A stretch of DNA of 64,000 nt from contig CAYSBR010000009.1 of the NCBI GenBank assembly GCA_964429385.1, positions 1 through 64,000 on the forward strand. Reading direction: 5' to 3'. How positions within the stretch are numbered: the first letter of the stretch is position 1; each line of letters starts with the position of its first letter. Under the pieces are notes generated by a model, which made no database searches, was not told the origin of the DNA, and saw only the letters and a program-made list of their open reading frames with translations. This DNA is from UBA2377 sp964429385. GTDB lineage: Bacteria; Verrucomicrobiota; Verrucomicrobiia; Opitutales; Opitutaceae. Shown one piece after another: positions 48,653 through 61,800 of the stretch. The translations under genes and the position numbers were made by a program.

Positions 48653-51436
48653 ATGTCCGCCCCCCGGAGCGCTCCCGTGAAAAATGCCTGGCGGCGACTC
48701 GGCCTCCAGGGCCTGCGCTTCTGCGGCTCCTGCCTGTGGTCCTTCTGCGTATGGTCGCTCTGGCTCGCGCTGACCATCGCCCTCATCGGCCAGATCTACA
48801 TCGCGAGCACGCGTGAATTGACCCTGCCCGCGTTTGTCCAACGCGCCTTTGAGGAACGCCTCGCCGCATCAGGCCTGCGCGTGGAGTTCGGATCCACCCG
48901 CTTCGATCCCTCGGGGCAGGTGCTGCTCGAAAACGCCCGGCTCTTCCTCCCCGCCTCGCCCGAGCCGGCCGCGACCGCACGCACTTTACATCTGACCTTC
49001 GACCTGTGGGCCATGCTTGCCGGTCGGTTTGAAACCGGCGGACTCAGCGCCACCGGTGTCACCCTGAACGTGCCGCCCATGCTATCGCCCACCGGCGGCA
49101 GTGAGGCCATTGTCCACGATCTCGACCTCGCCGTCCGTATCCATGGCCGGGAACTCGTCATTGATGAGATCAGCGGACGCCTCGCCAACCTGCAGCTGAC
49201 CGCACAGGGCGCGGTGAATCTCAGCCCGCTCCTCGGCCCAGACCGCGAAAAGCAGCCACTGCCCGCCCTGCTGGCCAGGCATTACCCCGAGTTCTGCCGG
49301 CAGCTGATCACCGCCGCCGACTATCTCGCCCGCTTGGCCGCTCCCTCGCTGGACCTCGTTTTGACGCCCTCCGAAACCCGTGGCGCAACGGTTCAGGCCC
49401 GCCTCCTCGCCACCCGGCTCGAGTGGCCCGACCGGCCCGCGCTCGCCGCCGGCAAACTCGCCCTCACCGCCGCCTTTCCGCTCAAAGAGGCCCGGTCATC
49501 TCTCTTTCATCTCGAAGCGACGGCGGACACGTTGCAGCTGGCGGAAGGCATTCAGGTGACCTCGGCGCAGGGAGCCATCCGCGCCCGCTTCAACCCCGCG
49601 GAAAACAAACCGGCGCTGCTCGCGGCGGAAATCACCCTCGGCAAACTGTCCGGCCAGGGGCTCGACGCCACGGATGTGGCGTTGCGCATCACCTCGGAGC
49701 GCTGGCCTCTGCTGCACGGTGAATTGCTGGCCGCGGTGCGAGGCGCCCCCCTGGCCGTGGAAGGCACGACAGACCTCGCAGAAAAAAGCGCGGATCTGCA
49801 CACCGCAGGGGCAATCGCCCCGTCCCTGCTGGTCTGGTTGGAACAGCGGCTCGGCCGCGATTTGCGCCAGTTTGTGGACTTCGACGCCGCGCCGGTTTTT
49901 GATCTCACCGCCCGTTTCGCCCCGGGGTGGAAATTCACCGGAGCCACCGGCCGGGTCGCCGCGCAAGGCGTGCGGGCCCACGGAGTGCGGTTCGACGAAA
50001 TCGAGGGGCGGATCCAATTCGACGGACAACAATTCCTCGTCACCGATGCCCGGGGTCGCAGCGGCGCAAATGTCGCCCGCGGTGACATCGAACAGAACAT
50101 CCGCACCAAGGAATTCCGTTTCCTCCTGCGCGGCCGGCTCAACCCGCCGGTCATCGGCAGCTGGTTCAAGCGCCCTTGGTGGAACAACCTCTGGGCGAAT
50201 TTCGATTTTTCCGCCGCCGCGCCCTCAGCCGATGTGGATGTCCACGGTTGGTGGCGCCGTGGCCCGGAAACCACGGTCTTCGTGCTGGCGGAGGGAAAGT
50301 CTCCCGTCATCCGCGAAGTCGCCTTGGACCGGGGGCGCACCCGGCTTTTCATTCGGCCCCATTTCTTTGACGGGCTGGAGATCTTCGCCGCCCACGGTGA
50401 AGGACGGGCCAGCGGCACGTTCACTCGCATTCACGCCGATTCCGGACCGCGGCTAAACCGGATGGACTTTGACTTCACCTCCACCCTCGGGGCCGAGGCC
50501 GCCGCGCTCGGCGGGCCGGAAATCGCCGCCATCACCGAGCCTTTCGTCCTCACCCGGGCGCCGGTGCTGGAAGCCGCGGGTTTCATCACCGGGCCGGCCG
50601 CGACCGATCCGGACCGTCGCTCGATCCTCATCCGCGGCGCCACCAGCGGCCCTCTCACCTATCATGAGTTCCCCCTCGATCACCTTTCCTTCGTGGCCAA
50701 CGTGCGCGATGATGTGATTGATCTCACCCCGGTCGCCATCGGTTTTGGCGGCGGCATCGCCAGCGGACGAATCATGGTGGACGGCCCCGAAACCGCCCGC
50801 CGGCTGGGTTTCGATCTTTCCCTCAAGGACGCCAACCTGCGCGATGCGGCAATCGCACTCGAACACTACTCGGCCCGCCAGAAGGGGGCCGCCCCCTCGC
50901 CGACCAGCAGTTACCTCGAAGGCACCGCCCGGGTGAATGTAAACCTCAACCTGTCCGCCGACGGCGCCCTCAACGATCTTTATAGCTTCACCGGCTCGGG
51001 TTACGCCGACCTGAACGGCCCCGGGCTCGGTCGTGTCCGCCTCCTCGGTCTGCTCTCGGAGCTGCTCTATTTCACCGCCCTTGATTTTGATTCCCTCCAG
51101 ACCGGTTTCACGCTCGATCGCACCAAACTGGTCTTCCCGGATCTGACCCTGACCGGCCCGAATGCCGCCGTCTCCGCCCATGGGGATTATCTGCTTCCAA
51201 GCAAGGAACTCGATTTTTACGCCAAGATCTACCCCTTCCAGGAAAGCAAGTTCATCCTCAAGAGCGTGGTCGGCCTCGTCCTCTCCCCCCTGTCCAGTGT
51301 CCTGGAAGTGAAACTCGGCGGAAAGCTGGAAAAACCCTCCTGGGCTTTTGTAATCGGCCCCACCAACCTGCTGCGTTCCCTGATCTCCGCCCCGGCAGAA
51401 GAATCGCCGGAGCCGGCTGCGACAGAATCCCCCTGA
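48653..51436 (+). CDS. Large AsmA-like envelope protein
   Basis: 927 residues; one N-terminal membrane helix (about 30-50) and a long beta-rich extracytoplasmic part, the build of AsmA/TamB-type bridge-like lipid transport proteins. Near the C-terminus is an AsmA-like region: TGSGYADLNGPGLGRVRLLG, ALDFDSLQTGFTLDRTKLVF, GDYLLPSKELDFYAKIYPFQ and VKLGGKLEKPSWAF. The middle has repeated strand patterns such as VTDARGRSGANVARGDI. This and the Gld-like ABC genes are joined by short gaps, suggesting a shared job in outer-membrane or lipid transport. A hairpin, GGCCG-8 bases-CGGCC, lies just after the stop. Confidence 0.75.
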   Translation: MSAPRSAPVKNAWRRLGLQGLRFCGSCLWSFCVWSLWLALTIALIGQIYIASTRELTLPAFVQRAFEERLAASGLRVEFGSTRFDPSGQVLLENARLFLPASPEPAATARTLHLTFDLWAMLAGRFETGGLSATGVTLNVPPMLSPTGGSEAIVHDLDLAVRIHGRELVIDEISGRLANLQLTAQGAVNLSPLLGPDREKQPLPALLARHYPEFCRQLITAADYLARLAAPSLDLVLTPSETRGATVQARLLATRLEWPDRPALAAGKLALTAAFPLKEARSSLFHLEATADTLQLAEGIQVTSAQGAIRARFNPAENKPALLAAEITLGKLSGQGLDATDVALRITSERWPLLHGELLAAVRGAPLAVEGTTDLAEKSADLHTAGAIAPSLLVWLEQRLGRDLRQFVDFDAAPVFDLTARFAPGWKFTGATGRVAAQGVRAHGVRFDEIEGRIQFDGQQFLVTDARGRSGANVARGDIEQNIRTKEFRFLLRGRLNPPVIGSWFKRPWWNNLWANFDFSAAAPSADVDVHGWWRRGPETTVFVLAEGKSPVIREVALDRGRTRLFIRPHFFDGLEIFAAHGEGRASGTFTRIHADSGPRLNRMDFDFTSTLGAEAAALGGPEIAAITEPFVLTRAPVLEAAGFITGPAATDPDRRSILIRGATSGPLTYHEFPLDHLSFVANVRDDVIDLTPVAIGFGGGIASGRIMVDGPETARRLGFDLSLKDANLRDAAIALEHYSARQKGAAPSPTSSYLEGTARVNVNLNLSADGALNDLYSFTGSGYADLNGPGLGRVRLLGLLSELLYFTALDFDSLQTGFTLDRTKLVFPDLTLTGPNAAVSAHGDYLLPSKELDFYAKIYPFQESKFILKSVVGLVLSPLSSVLEVKLGGKLEKPSWAFVIGPTNLLRSLISAPAEESPEPAATESP

Positions 51437-51556
51437 GACTGGCCGGACCGGGACGGCCCTGGGGCATTTCTGATGGACCGCAGGCAACCTTCGGGCACAG
51501 GGCAGAAAGAGGGATTGCCCTGAAAGGCAAAACCCATAGCTAGGGTATTTCCCTCA

Positions 51557-55435
<3,879 letters not shown>

Positions 55436-55640
55436 AGCGTTTCCAGCGCCTTATGGCGTTTCAAATAATTTTACGGCCGGAAAAAGAGGCTTGGAAGGGC
55501 CCTCGGAAAGTAGCCGCAAAAACCGCAAAGCATCAGCAGGCGAACAGGCCCTCCCCGGCACCTATAGGATAGGCGCGCCAGAGAGCTGCATTGGGAAAAG
55601 AGTTTTGCGCCATTTTCAGCCCTAACTCCATTGGCAACGC

Positions 55641-56837
55641 CTACGCTCCCGCCCACGCAGCCAAGGCCGACCGCTCGGCCGCCCACGCCGGATCCTCGGC
55701 GAGATTGCGCAGCTCCAGCGGATCGTTCTCCAGATCAAAGAACAGCCACGGCGCGCCGTCCCCGCCCCAGACGAGCTTGCGGGTCGGTGTGCGCACCCCC
55801 CGCCAGACCCGATCGCACTGCTGCGGCAACGGCACCACGCACGGCATCGAAATCTCCGCCGCCCGGCGCGGACACCGCCACGACCGTCCCTCCGCCCAGG
55901 CCAGCGTCATCGCCGGCAGATCGAGCAACGACATCGGTGCCGCATCGCGCCGCGGCGCCTCGTCCGGATGCCGCACCAACAGCGGCACCCGCACACTCTC
56001 CTCATACGGCCAGCCTTTGCGAAACAACCCGTGCGCTCCATGCATGTCGCCATGCACACTGGTGAAGACCACCAAGGTGCGCGCGCCCACCGCCGCCAGC
56101 AGCTGACCGATCGCCCGATCCGTCGCCTCGATATGGGCATGGTAGCCGGCCAACTCCCGCCGCGCCTGCGCGGCGGCCGTCGCCGGCACATTGGCCGGCA
56201 GCACAGGATCGCGGCGCGCCACTCCCGACGCCGGCGCATCATACGGCGGATGCGGCGCCTCCAGACTCACCACCATGAAACGCCCGCCCTCGGCGCGCTC
56301 CGGCGGGGCCGTCCACCACTCCGCCGCACGCCGACACAACACGTCGCTCTGATAGCCCGGCACCCGCACTGGCTCCGGCAGCCGCGTGCCCTGCAGCCAG
56401 GGATCGTTCAGCAGAAACCCGCTCTCAAATCCCTCCCAAAACGCAAAGCCACCCCGCTCCCCGGGCGGCACCCGCATCCGCGCGTGCGTATCACCCACCA
56501 ACGCCGCCGAAGGATCGCGCCGGGCCAGATGCCATTTGCCAAAAAAAGCCGTTTCATACCCCCGCGCCTGCAACGCATGCGCGACGGTCTTTGCCTCCGA
56601 CGGCAGCGGGTCGAAATAATCGCACACGCCATTCTGCGGCGAGGGCACCCCGGTCAGCACCGCCGCCCGCGCCTGCGGCCCGAAAGGATGCGGCGTCACC
56701 GCCTGGGTGTAATTGAGACATTGCGCCGCCCAGGCATCCAGCACCGGTGTCCGGGCATTTTCATCACCCGCATAGCCGCACGCCTGCGCCCGCCACTGGG
56801 TGGTAAGAATCCACAGAATATCGGGGCGGGCAGGCAT
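55641..56837 (-). CDS. Sulfatase-fold protein lacking catalytic residues (pseudo-sulfatase)
   Basis: 398 residues of alkaline phosphatase/sulfatase fold: DILWILTTQWRAQACGYAGD, ARGYETAFFGKWHLA, FTSVHGDMHGAHGLFRKGWP, YEESVRVPLLVRHP and FFDLENDPLELRNLA are all family stretches. The key residues are gone. The formylglycine motif C/S-x-P-S-R is PFGPQAR here (Phe52, one residue longer), the metal Asp-Asp of the first strand is Thr12-Thr13, and the Asp of the usual DHGD is Val261. The mature enzyme therefore cannot use the known mechanism. No signal peptide. It could be a binding protein or have another activity. Confidence 0.85.
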   Translation of the reverse strand: MPARPDILWILTTQWRAQACGYAGDENARTPVLDAWAAQCLNYTQAVTPHPFGPQARAAVLTGVPSPQNGVCDYFDPLPSEAKTVAHALQARGYETAFFGKWHLARRDPSAALVGDTHARMRVPPGERGGFAFWEGFESGFLLNDPWLQGTRLPEPVRVPGYQSDVLCRRAAEWWTAPPERAEGGRFMVVSLEAPHPPYDAPASGVARRDPVLPANVPATAAAQARRELAGYHAHIEATDRAIGQLLAAVGARTLVVFTSVHGDMHGAHGLFRKGWPYEESVRVPLLVRHPDEAPRRDAAPMSLLDLPAMTLAWAEGRSWRCPRRAAEISMPCVVPLPQQCDRVWRGVRTPTRKLVWGGDGAPWLFFDLENDPLELRNLAEDPAWAAERSALAAWAGA

Positions 56838-56877
56838 AGGTTCAGGCTGAAGTCATGAACCCAACCAAATCTTTTTG

Positions 56878-56967
56878 AAACCACGAATAACCCCGGATCC
56901 ATCCGCCTGTCTTCATAAGCCTTGTTTCATGCGTGTGCATTCGTGTCCCTTCATGTTTTATAACCCA
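56878..56967. repeat. Candidate repeat in the sulfatase-DLH divergent gap
   Basis: CCACGAATAA-like sequence at the left and GCATTCGTGTCCCTTCATG at the right are partial reverse complements. They resemble the CACGAAT/ATTCGTG intergenic repeats I remember from Verrucomicrobiota genomes. No exact tandem is present here, so this may be decayed. Confidence 0.3.
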
Positions 56968-56973
56968 ATCCCT

Positions 56974-57762
56974 ATGACACTCACCGATTCCGAATTCACC
57001 GACCTTTCCACTCCCTCCGGGCCGATGCGGACCTATGTTTTCCGCCCCACGGCGCCCGGCAGGTATCCCGGCATTCTGCTCTACTCCGAGATTTTCCAAG
57101 CCACCGGCCCCATCCGCCGCACCGCCGCTTTTCTGGCCGGCCACGGCTTCGTGGTCGCCGTCCCCGAGATCTATCATGAATTCGAGCCCGCCGGCACCGT
57201 GCTCGCCTACGATCAGGCCGGCGCCGACCGCGGCAATGCGCTCAAGACCACCAAGGAGCTCGCGCACTACGACGCCGACGCCCGCGCCGTCCTCGCCTTT
57301 CTCAAAAACCACCCCGCCTGCACCGGGCACCTCGGCACCATGGGTATCTGCATCGGCGGCCACCTCGCCTTCCGCGCCGCGATGAACCCCGAAGTGCTCG
57401 CCGCCACCTGCTTCTACGCCACCGACCTCCACAAGCGCGGCCTCGGCAGAGGCATGAACGACAACTCGCTCGACCGCATCCCGGAAATCAAAGGCGAACT
57501 TCTCATGATCTGGGGCCGGCAGGACCCGCACGTTCCCGGCGAAGGCCGCGCCAAAATCCACGCCGCACTCACCGCCGCCGGCACCCATTTCACCTGGCAC
57601 GAGTTCAACGGTGCCCATGCCTTCCTCCGCGACGAAGGTCACCGCTACGATCCCGAACTTGCGCACATCACCCTCGGTCAGGCCGTACAATTCTTCCGCC
57701 GCAAACTCGGCGAAGGCGACCGGCACACCACCGTCGGCGGCCCCATCGAGACAAAGCACTGA
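56974..57762 (+). CDS. Dienelactone hydrolase family protein
   Basis: 262 residues from ATG 56974 (MTLTDSEFTDLSTPSG). The alpha/beta-hydrolase triad is seen as Cys in GTMGICIGGHLA (the DLH nucleophile is Cys), Asp in WGRQDPHVP and His in NGAHAFLRDEG. DLH enzymes open lactone rings of aromatic-degradation intermediates, but many homologues have other ester substrates; nothing nearby points to an aromatic pathway. Upstream frame to 56875 encodes the repeat-like leader and is not used. The sulfatase-fold gene is divergent, 136 bases away. Confidence 0.88.
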   Translation: MTLTDSEFTDLSTPSGPMRTYVFRPTAPGRYPGILLYSEIFQATGPIRRTAAFLAGHGFVVAVPEIYHEFEPAGTVLAYDQAGADRGNALKTTKELAHYDADARAVLAFLKNHPACTGHLGTMGICIGGHLAFRAAMNPEVLAATCFYATDLHKRGLGRGMNDNSLDRIPEIKGELLMIWGRQDPHVPGEGRAKIHAALTAAGTHFTWHEFNGAHAFLRDEGHRYDPELAHITLGQAVQFFRRKLGEGDRHTTVGGPIETKH

Positions 57763-57817
57763 AAGCGGCACGCCTCCCGCTCTTCAGACACTTGCCCCCG
57801 CAGCGAACATTGAACGC

Positions 57818-58003
57818 ATGAACAAGAAAGGCGAAATGCTCAGCATCGGTCGTAGCAGCGCCACTCCGCTGGCTCGCTTTGGCCGCAATCAACGCCGCGC
57901 CGCCTTGGTCGCTCCCAAGTCCGGCTCATCACCCGGCGTGCTCCGTTTCAGCACCTGGGAGGAATTTTCCTCGTGGAAGACAACCCGCCGCCCGCAGGGC
58001 TGA
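57818..58003 (+). CDS. Possible small protein
   Basis: 61 residues from ATG 57818 (MNKKGEMLSIGRSSATPLAR). Basic at the start, with GFLRFSTWEEFSSWK-like end (VLRFSTWEEFSSWKTTRRPQ). Length, charge and the ATG after ACATTGAACG give weak support only. The codon pattern is less biased than in the neighbours. It may be noncoding. Confidence 0.3.
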   Translation: MNKKGEMLSIGRSSATPLARFGRNQRRAALVAPKSGSSPGVLRFSTWEEFSSWKTTRRPQG

Positions 58004-58077
58004 CCCGCATCACGACGAGAGGTTGATCGTCCGACTGCCAACCGGCAGCCGGGCGCGTCGAATCTGTCCTGCGTTTA

Positions 58078-59469
58078 CTACTGCAAACGCATCGGCAGAG
58101 CCCGATGGCGGGCGGCGAGTTCGTCGAGGATGCGGCTGGTTTCCTGCGCCTTGATATCCTCTCCCGTGCGAATGCTCCGGGCCGTGACCACGTTGTTCAC
58201 AAGGGCGCAATAATCACTGCTCACCATGATGCCGAGCAGTTCGCCGGTCTTGCTGAAAACCAGATCGCCGCGCGAGGGCGCGAAGTCCCCGAACAGGCGC
58301 CGCATGAGCCGGTTGTCCACCCGCACATAGCCCGGAGTGCTCGCATCCAGCCGGAAGGAAACCTCGCCGTAGCCCGCGCCTCCCCCGCTGACGAGCACCG
58401 CCTCGGTGAACTTGAAGGGATCCAGCGCCGTGTCGTAAACCTTCACCCCGAGCGCCGCCACCTGCTCCGCCGACACCGGCAGGACCACCACGCGGGGGTC
58501 CAGCGAAAGAAAGTCCACCCGCGCCACCGCGCTGCGGTAAGCCGCGCCCCGGGTAAACTCCACCATCAGCCGCTCCCAATCCGCTCCGGCCTCCCTCACC
58601 GAGAACGGAGTGTCATCCATGTGCAGCAGCGCATAGACCTGTTCACCATCGGCGAGGAAGACGGTGCGGGCCTCACGCGTGCGCGTGATCGGGCCGAGCA
58701 TCGAGCGGCGGAAGGCCGTGAAAGTGGTATGCACCCGGTTCGCGAGGAAGTCATTGAAGAGGACGTTGACGTTGACCGGCCGGTTTTCGCGAAGCTCGCG
58801 CGTGAGTTCACCGGATCTTTCCGCCAGCTGCCCCACGCCCTGCGCCAGCTGCACGGTGGTCTCCTGCACCCGCTCGCGCTCGACGCGCTCCGCCTCGGCC
58901 TGCTGGCGGAACACATCCGCCGTCTCGCGCAGAAGCTGCTTCTCCTGCTCGGCCACGCGCACGGCCACGGTCAGGCCTTCAATGCGCTCACGGGACTCGG
59001 CCTGCCGCGCCTCCAGAGCGCTCAGCGCTTCCTGCTGCCGCTGCGCCTCGGCCCGCTTCTCCTCCAGCTCCCGCTGCAGCCGGGCCAGCTGTTCCTTGGT
59101 CATCGTCGCATCCTCGGTCGCGACGGTAACCTGGCGCCCCAGCTCCGCCGCCGTTTGTTGCGTCGCCGCAAGAGTCGTGCTCAGGCGGTTAGTCTCCCCT
59201 TCGAGTCGGGCGACATTCTGCTCGCGCTCCGCCAGCGTGGCCTCGGTCGTCTGCAATTGCTCGACCAGCGTGTTTCGCGAGCTGCGTTCATCGGCCAGCG
59301 CCAGCTGCATCGCGGCCACCATGTCATCATCCCGGGTCGCGGCGTTGGCGGCCATTGCCGGGACCGGCGGCTGGCGGCCCTGCGCGGGCTCCGCCTTCTC
59401 CCAGCGCGTGAGCGCGAGGAGGTTCAGCAGCAGAAAGTCGCAGAGGATGAGCAGAAGCGTGCGGTTCAT
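58078..59469 (-). CDS. Membrane-anchored coiled-coil protein with a C-terminal protease-like domain
   Basis: 463 residues. One N-terminal helix (about 4-20, TLLLILCDFLLLNLLAL), a long coiled coil (about 48-230; EEKRAEAQRQQEALSALEAR and similar heptads), then a globular C-terminal domain (about 240-450). In that domain, LSLDPRVVVLPV and RGDLVFSKTGELLGIMVSSD look like the strands of a trypsin-like fold, but the GDSGG nucleophile is absent, so it would be inactive. The family is not known to me. It starts four bases inside the upstream gene (59466), so the two are translated together. Confidence 0.7.
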   Translation of the reverse strand: MNRTLLLILCDFLLLNLLALTRWEKAEPAQGRQPPVPAMAANAATRDDDMVAAMQLALADERSSRNTLVEQLQTTEATLAEREQNVARLEGETNRLSTTLAATQQTAAELGRQVTVATEDATMTKEQLARLQRELEEKRAEAQRQQEALSALEARQAESRERIEGLTVAVRVAEQEKQLLRETADVFRQQAEAERVERERVQETTVQLAQGVGQLAERSGELTRELRENRPVNVNVLFNDFLANRVHTTFTAFRRSMLGPITRTREARTVFLADGEQVYALLHMDDTPFSVREAGADWERLMVEFTRGAAYRSAVARVDFLSLDPRVVVLPVSAEQVAALGVKVYDTALDPFKFTEAVLVSGGGAGYGEVSFRLDASTPGYVRVDNRLMRRLFGDFAPSRGDLVFSKTGELLGIMVSSDYCALVNNVVTARSIRTGEDIKAQETSRILDELAARHRALPMRLQ

Positions 59470-61130
59470 GGGGTCGTCGCAAGCGTGGCCTCGGTCTGGC
59501 TGGCCATGATGAGCTGGCGTTTATACGGCCGCACATGGCGGATCTTGACGAGTGCCACGCAGGTGATGCCGAAGAGATTGGAGGAATAGGCCGCCAGCAG
59601 GTTGGGCTCGATCAGGCCGAGCACCTGCAGCACCAGCGCCGCCGCGGTGCCGCCGATGCCGACATACAGCCCGCTGTCGAACAGGTTCTCCTCGTTCTCC
59701 ATGAGCTTGAGCTTCACCAGCGCGGGCACGGCCTGGCGGGAGACCTCGCGGATCTTGGCGAGACAGATGAGATAAACGGCGATTTGCAGGGCGGCGAAAA
59801 AACCGACGGAGATCAGCGTGGCGGAATCCATATGCGTGAGGGTTTGGTCAGTTGAGGGCGAAGGAAGTTCGGAAATGGTCACGAGCACAGGCAGCGTAAA
59901 GCGCGCCTGAAACTCCGAGGGCGGCGCCGCCTTCAGCAGGAAGGGCTCGGTGGCCACAATCAGCAGGCCGGCGAAGAGGACGGCCAGGACACCGCTCTTG
60001 ATGCGTGGCAGCGCCATGGCGGCGGATTCAAAGGGCGGAAACAGCCAGCGATCAGCGCCGCGCAGGATGAGAAAGGCCGCCAGCACGTAGCCGAGGTATT
60101 TCAGCACCAGCGAAAGCTCGGGATGCAACAGCGCCAGCGCCGCGGCGGCGCCGAGTGTGGGCCCGGCATCGTGATTCACCGGCACCTGCCGCAGCAACAA
60201 CTGGCCCACCGCGCCCTGCCCGTGCGCCAGTGCCAGCCGCAGGTCGGCCACACCCGCCCGCCCGTATTGGATGAGGTAGGCCGCCACCTTGTCCGCCGAG
60301 TCGGAGAACAGGGCCGCCGTGTAGATGAGCGGCAGCTCATCAGGCGCCGCCCGCGCGAGATGGGCATACTCCCCCACGGTCTTGGCATCATGGGAACGCC
60401 GCAGCAACTCGCCGAGCTGCACCCAGTTCAGCCGCTGGCTCAACGAAAGCAGATCGGTCAAGAAACCCTCCAGCTCGCCGAGCGCATCGGCGGAAACCGC
60501 CACTTCCGCCGCGGCGCGCAACTCGCGCTGAAGCGACGGGGACAGATGCTCGCCCTGATACAGCAGGGCCGTGAGCAAAATAATCGCATCAAGCGGCTGG
60601 CCACCCGCCTCCCGCGCCGGCACGAAACGCCCCGTCCCGTTCACCTCACGCAACCGCAAGAGTGCCTGCACCCCAAGCGACCGCGAGTTTTCCAGAAACC
60701 CGCGCAACGTGCCGCGCGCCTGCTCCGGGATCAGGTAGGTGAGCACCGGCGTGCTCCCGATCGCGACCTCCCCCGACCGCAGTCGGAAAAGCGGTTCCAA
60801 AAAAGGATCCCAGCCCCCCCAGGCGACCAGACTGCCCTGATGCTGCGCCAACCGGTCCACGTCGCCGGCCAGGACCGCCGACTCCGGCGCCTCGATCGCC
60901 CGGGCCGCCGCCAGCACCAGCTCGGCCGGGCCGATCTTCTCCGCCTCCACCAACTGTCGGCCCAGCCCGACGACCGAAGGCGTGTTTTTTCCCGCCGCCT
61001 CCAGTAGCGCCGGCGTCACCGACTTCAAATTCACCGGCAGCAGCCAGGCCCCCGCCGCCAGCACCAACCCCAGGATCACACTGAGCGGCGCGGCCAGCAG
61101 CCAGGGGAAAAGGAAGCGGGGATTGCGCAC
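59466..61130 (-). CDS. Multi-pass membrane protein of unknown function, paired with the coiled-coil gene
   Basis: 554 residues. An N-terminal helix (about 8-32) is followed by a large, mostly helical extracytoplasmic part (about 35-350; NTPSVVGLGRQLVEAEKIGP, AIGSTPVLTYLIPEQARGTL). Four or five more helices lie in the last 200 residues (about 352-370, 385-402, 455-478 and 500-522). The C-terminus carries the charged HVRPYKRQLIMASQ. I do not recognise the family. The ATGA-type overlap with the next gene implies a two-component envelope unit. Confidence 0.7.
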   Translation of the reverse strand: MRNPRFLFPWLLAAPLSVILGLVLAAGAWLLPVNLKSVTPALLEAAGKNTPSVVGLGRQLVEAEKIGPAELVLAAARAIEAPESAVLAGDVDRLAQHQGSLVAWGGWDPFLEPLFRLRSGEVAIGSTPVLTYLIPEQARGTLRGFLENSRSLGVQALLRLREVNGTGRFVPAREAGGQPLDAIILLTALLYQGEHLSPSLQRELRAAAEVAVSADALGELEGFLTDLLSLSQRLNWVQLGELLRRSHDAKTVGEYAHLARAAPDELPLIYTAALFSDSADKVAAYLIQYGRAGVADLRLALAHGQGAVGQLLLRQVPVNHDAGPTLGAAAALALLHPELSLVLKYLGYVLAAFLILRGADRWLFPPFESAAMALPRIKSGVLAVLFAGLLIVATEPFLLKAAPPSEFQARFTLPVLVTISELPSPSTDQTLTHMDSATLISVGFFAALQIAVYLICLAKIREVSRQAVPALVKLKLMENEENLFDSGLYVGIGGTAAALVLQVLGLIEPNLLAAYSSNLFGITCVALVKIRHVRPYKRQLIMASQTEATLATTP

Positions 61131-61191
61131 GGGAGGAGTATTGAATTGCCGGAAAGTGAACGCAAACCCACGTTTGCTTTCACACCGACCG

Positions 61192-61770
61192 ATGTCCCTG
61201 CCAATTGTTCATTACAACTCCCCCGTTTTGCGCCAGAAGGGCGAGAAGATCACCGTTTTCGACTCCGCCCTTGCCCAACTGGCCGCCGCCATGATCGAGA
61301 CCATGCACACCGCCGGCGGCATCGGCCTGGCGGCCCAGCAAATCGGGCGCGCCCTGCAACTCTGTGTGCTGGATCTGCGGGAAACCCAGCGCGACTTCTC
61401 CTGGAGGCTCGACGGCGCCCAGCCTCCGCTGGACCTCTTCATGCCGCTGATCGTCGTCAATCCGGTCATCACGGTGAAGCCGGACACCGATGACTACATC
61501 GTGGAAGAAGGCTGCCTCTCCTTCCCTGACATCCGCGGCGATGTCGTCCGGCCCGATGTCATCGCGGTGCGTTACCAGGACGAACGCGGCACCGCCCATG
61601 AGCTCGTCTGCGACGGCCTGCTCTCCCGCTGCCTTCAGCACGAATACGATCACCTGCAAGGCACGCTCTTCATCGACCGCATGACCAAGAAAGTGCGCAA
61701 CGCACTCGACCGCGCGGTGAAGGAACTGGCCCAGCGTACCCGGGAAGAAACCCAACCGCCGGGCTCCTGA
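61192..61770 (+). CDS. def: Peptide deformylase
   Basis: Removes the N-formyl group from new proteins; 192 residues from ATG 61192 (MSLPIVHYNSPVLRQKGE). All three motifs are normal: GIGLAAQQIG, EEGCLSFP (metal Cys) and QHEYDHLQG (HEXXH-type metal histidines and catalytic Glu). The frame extends far upstream only as a shadow of the divergent membrane gene. No fmt gene follows. It converges with the protease gene over 30 bases. Confidence 0.96.
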   Translation: MSLPIVHYNSPVLRQKGEKITVFDSALAQLAAAMIETMHTAGGIGLAAQQIGRALQLCVLDLRETQRDFSWRLDGAQPPLDLFMPLIVVNPVITVKPDTDDYIVEEGCLSFPDIRGDVVRPDVIAVRYQDERGTAHELVCDGLLSRCLQHEYDHLQGTLFIDRMTKKVRNALDRAVKELAQRTREETQPPGS

Positions 61771-61800
61771 TCCGATCGCGACACGGAGGAGCCCACCCGC

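Noticed and set aside
45260..48841. 1193-codon reverse frame opposite the GldG-like and DUF4340 genes
   Set aside because: Composition is typical of an antisense frame in GC-rich DNA, and the forward genes have membrane helices and known family motifs.
58105..59589. 494-codon forward frame opposite the coiled-coil gene
   Set aside because: Leu/Arg/His-rich shadow of a coiled-coil gene; the reverse strand has the signal-anchor helix, heptads and gene coupling.
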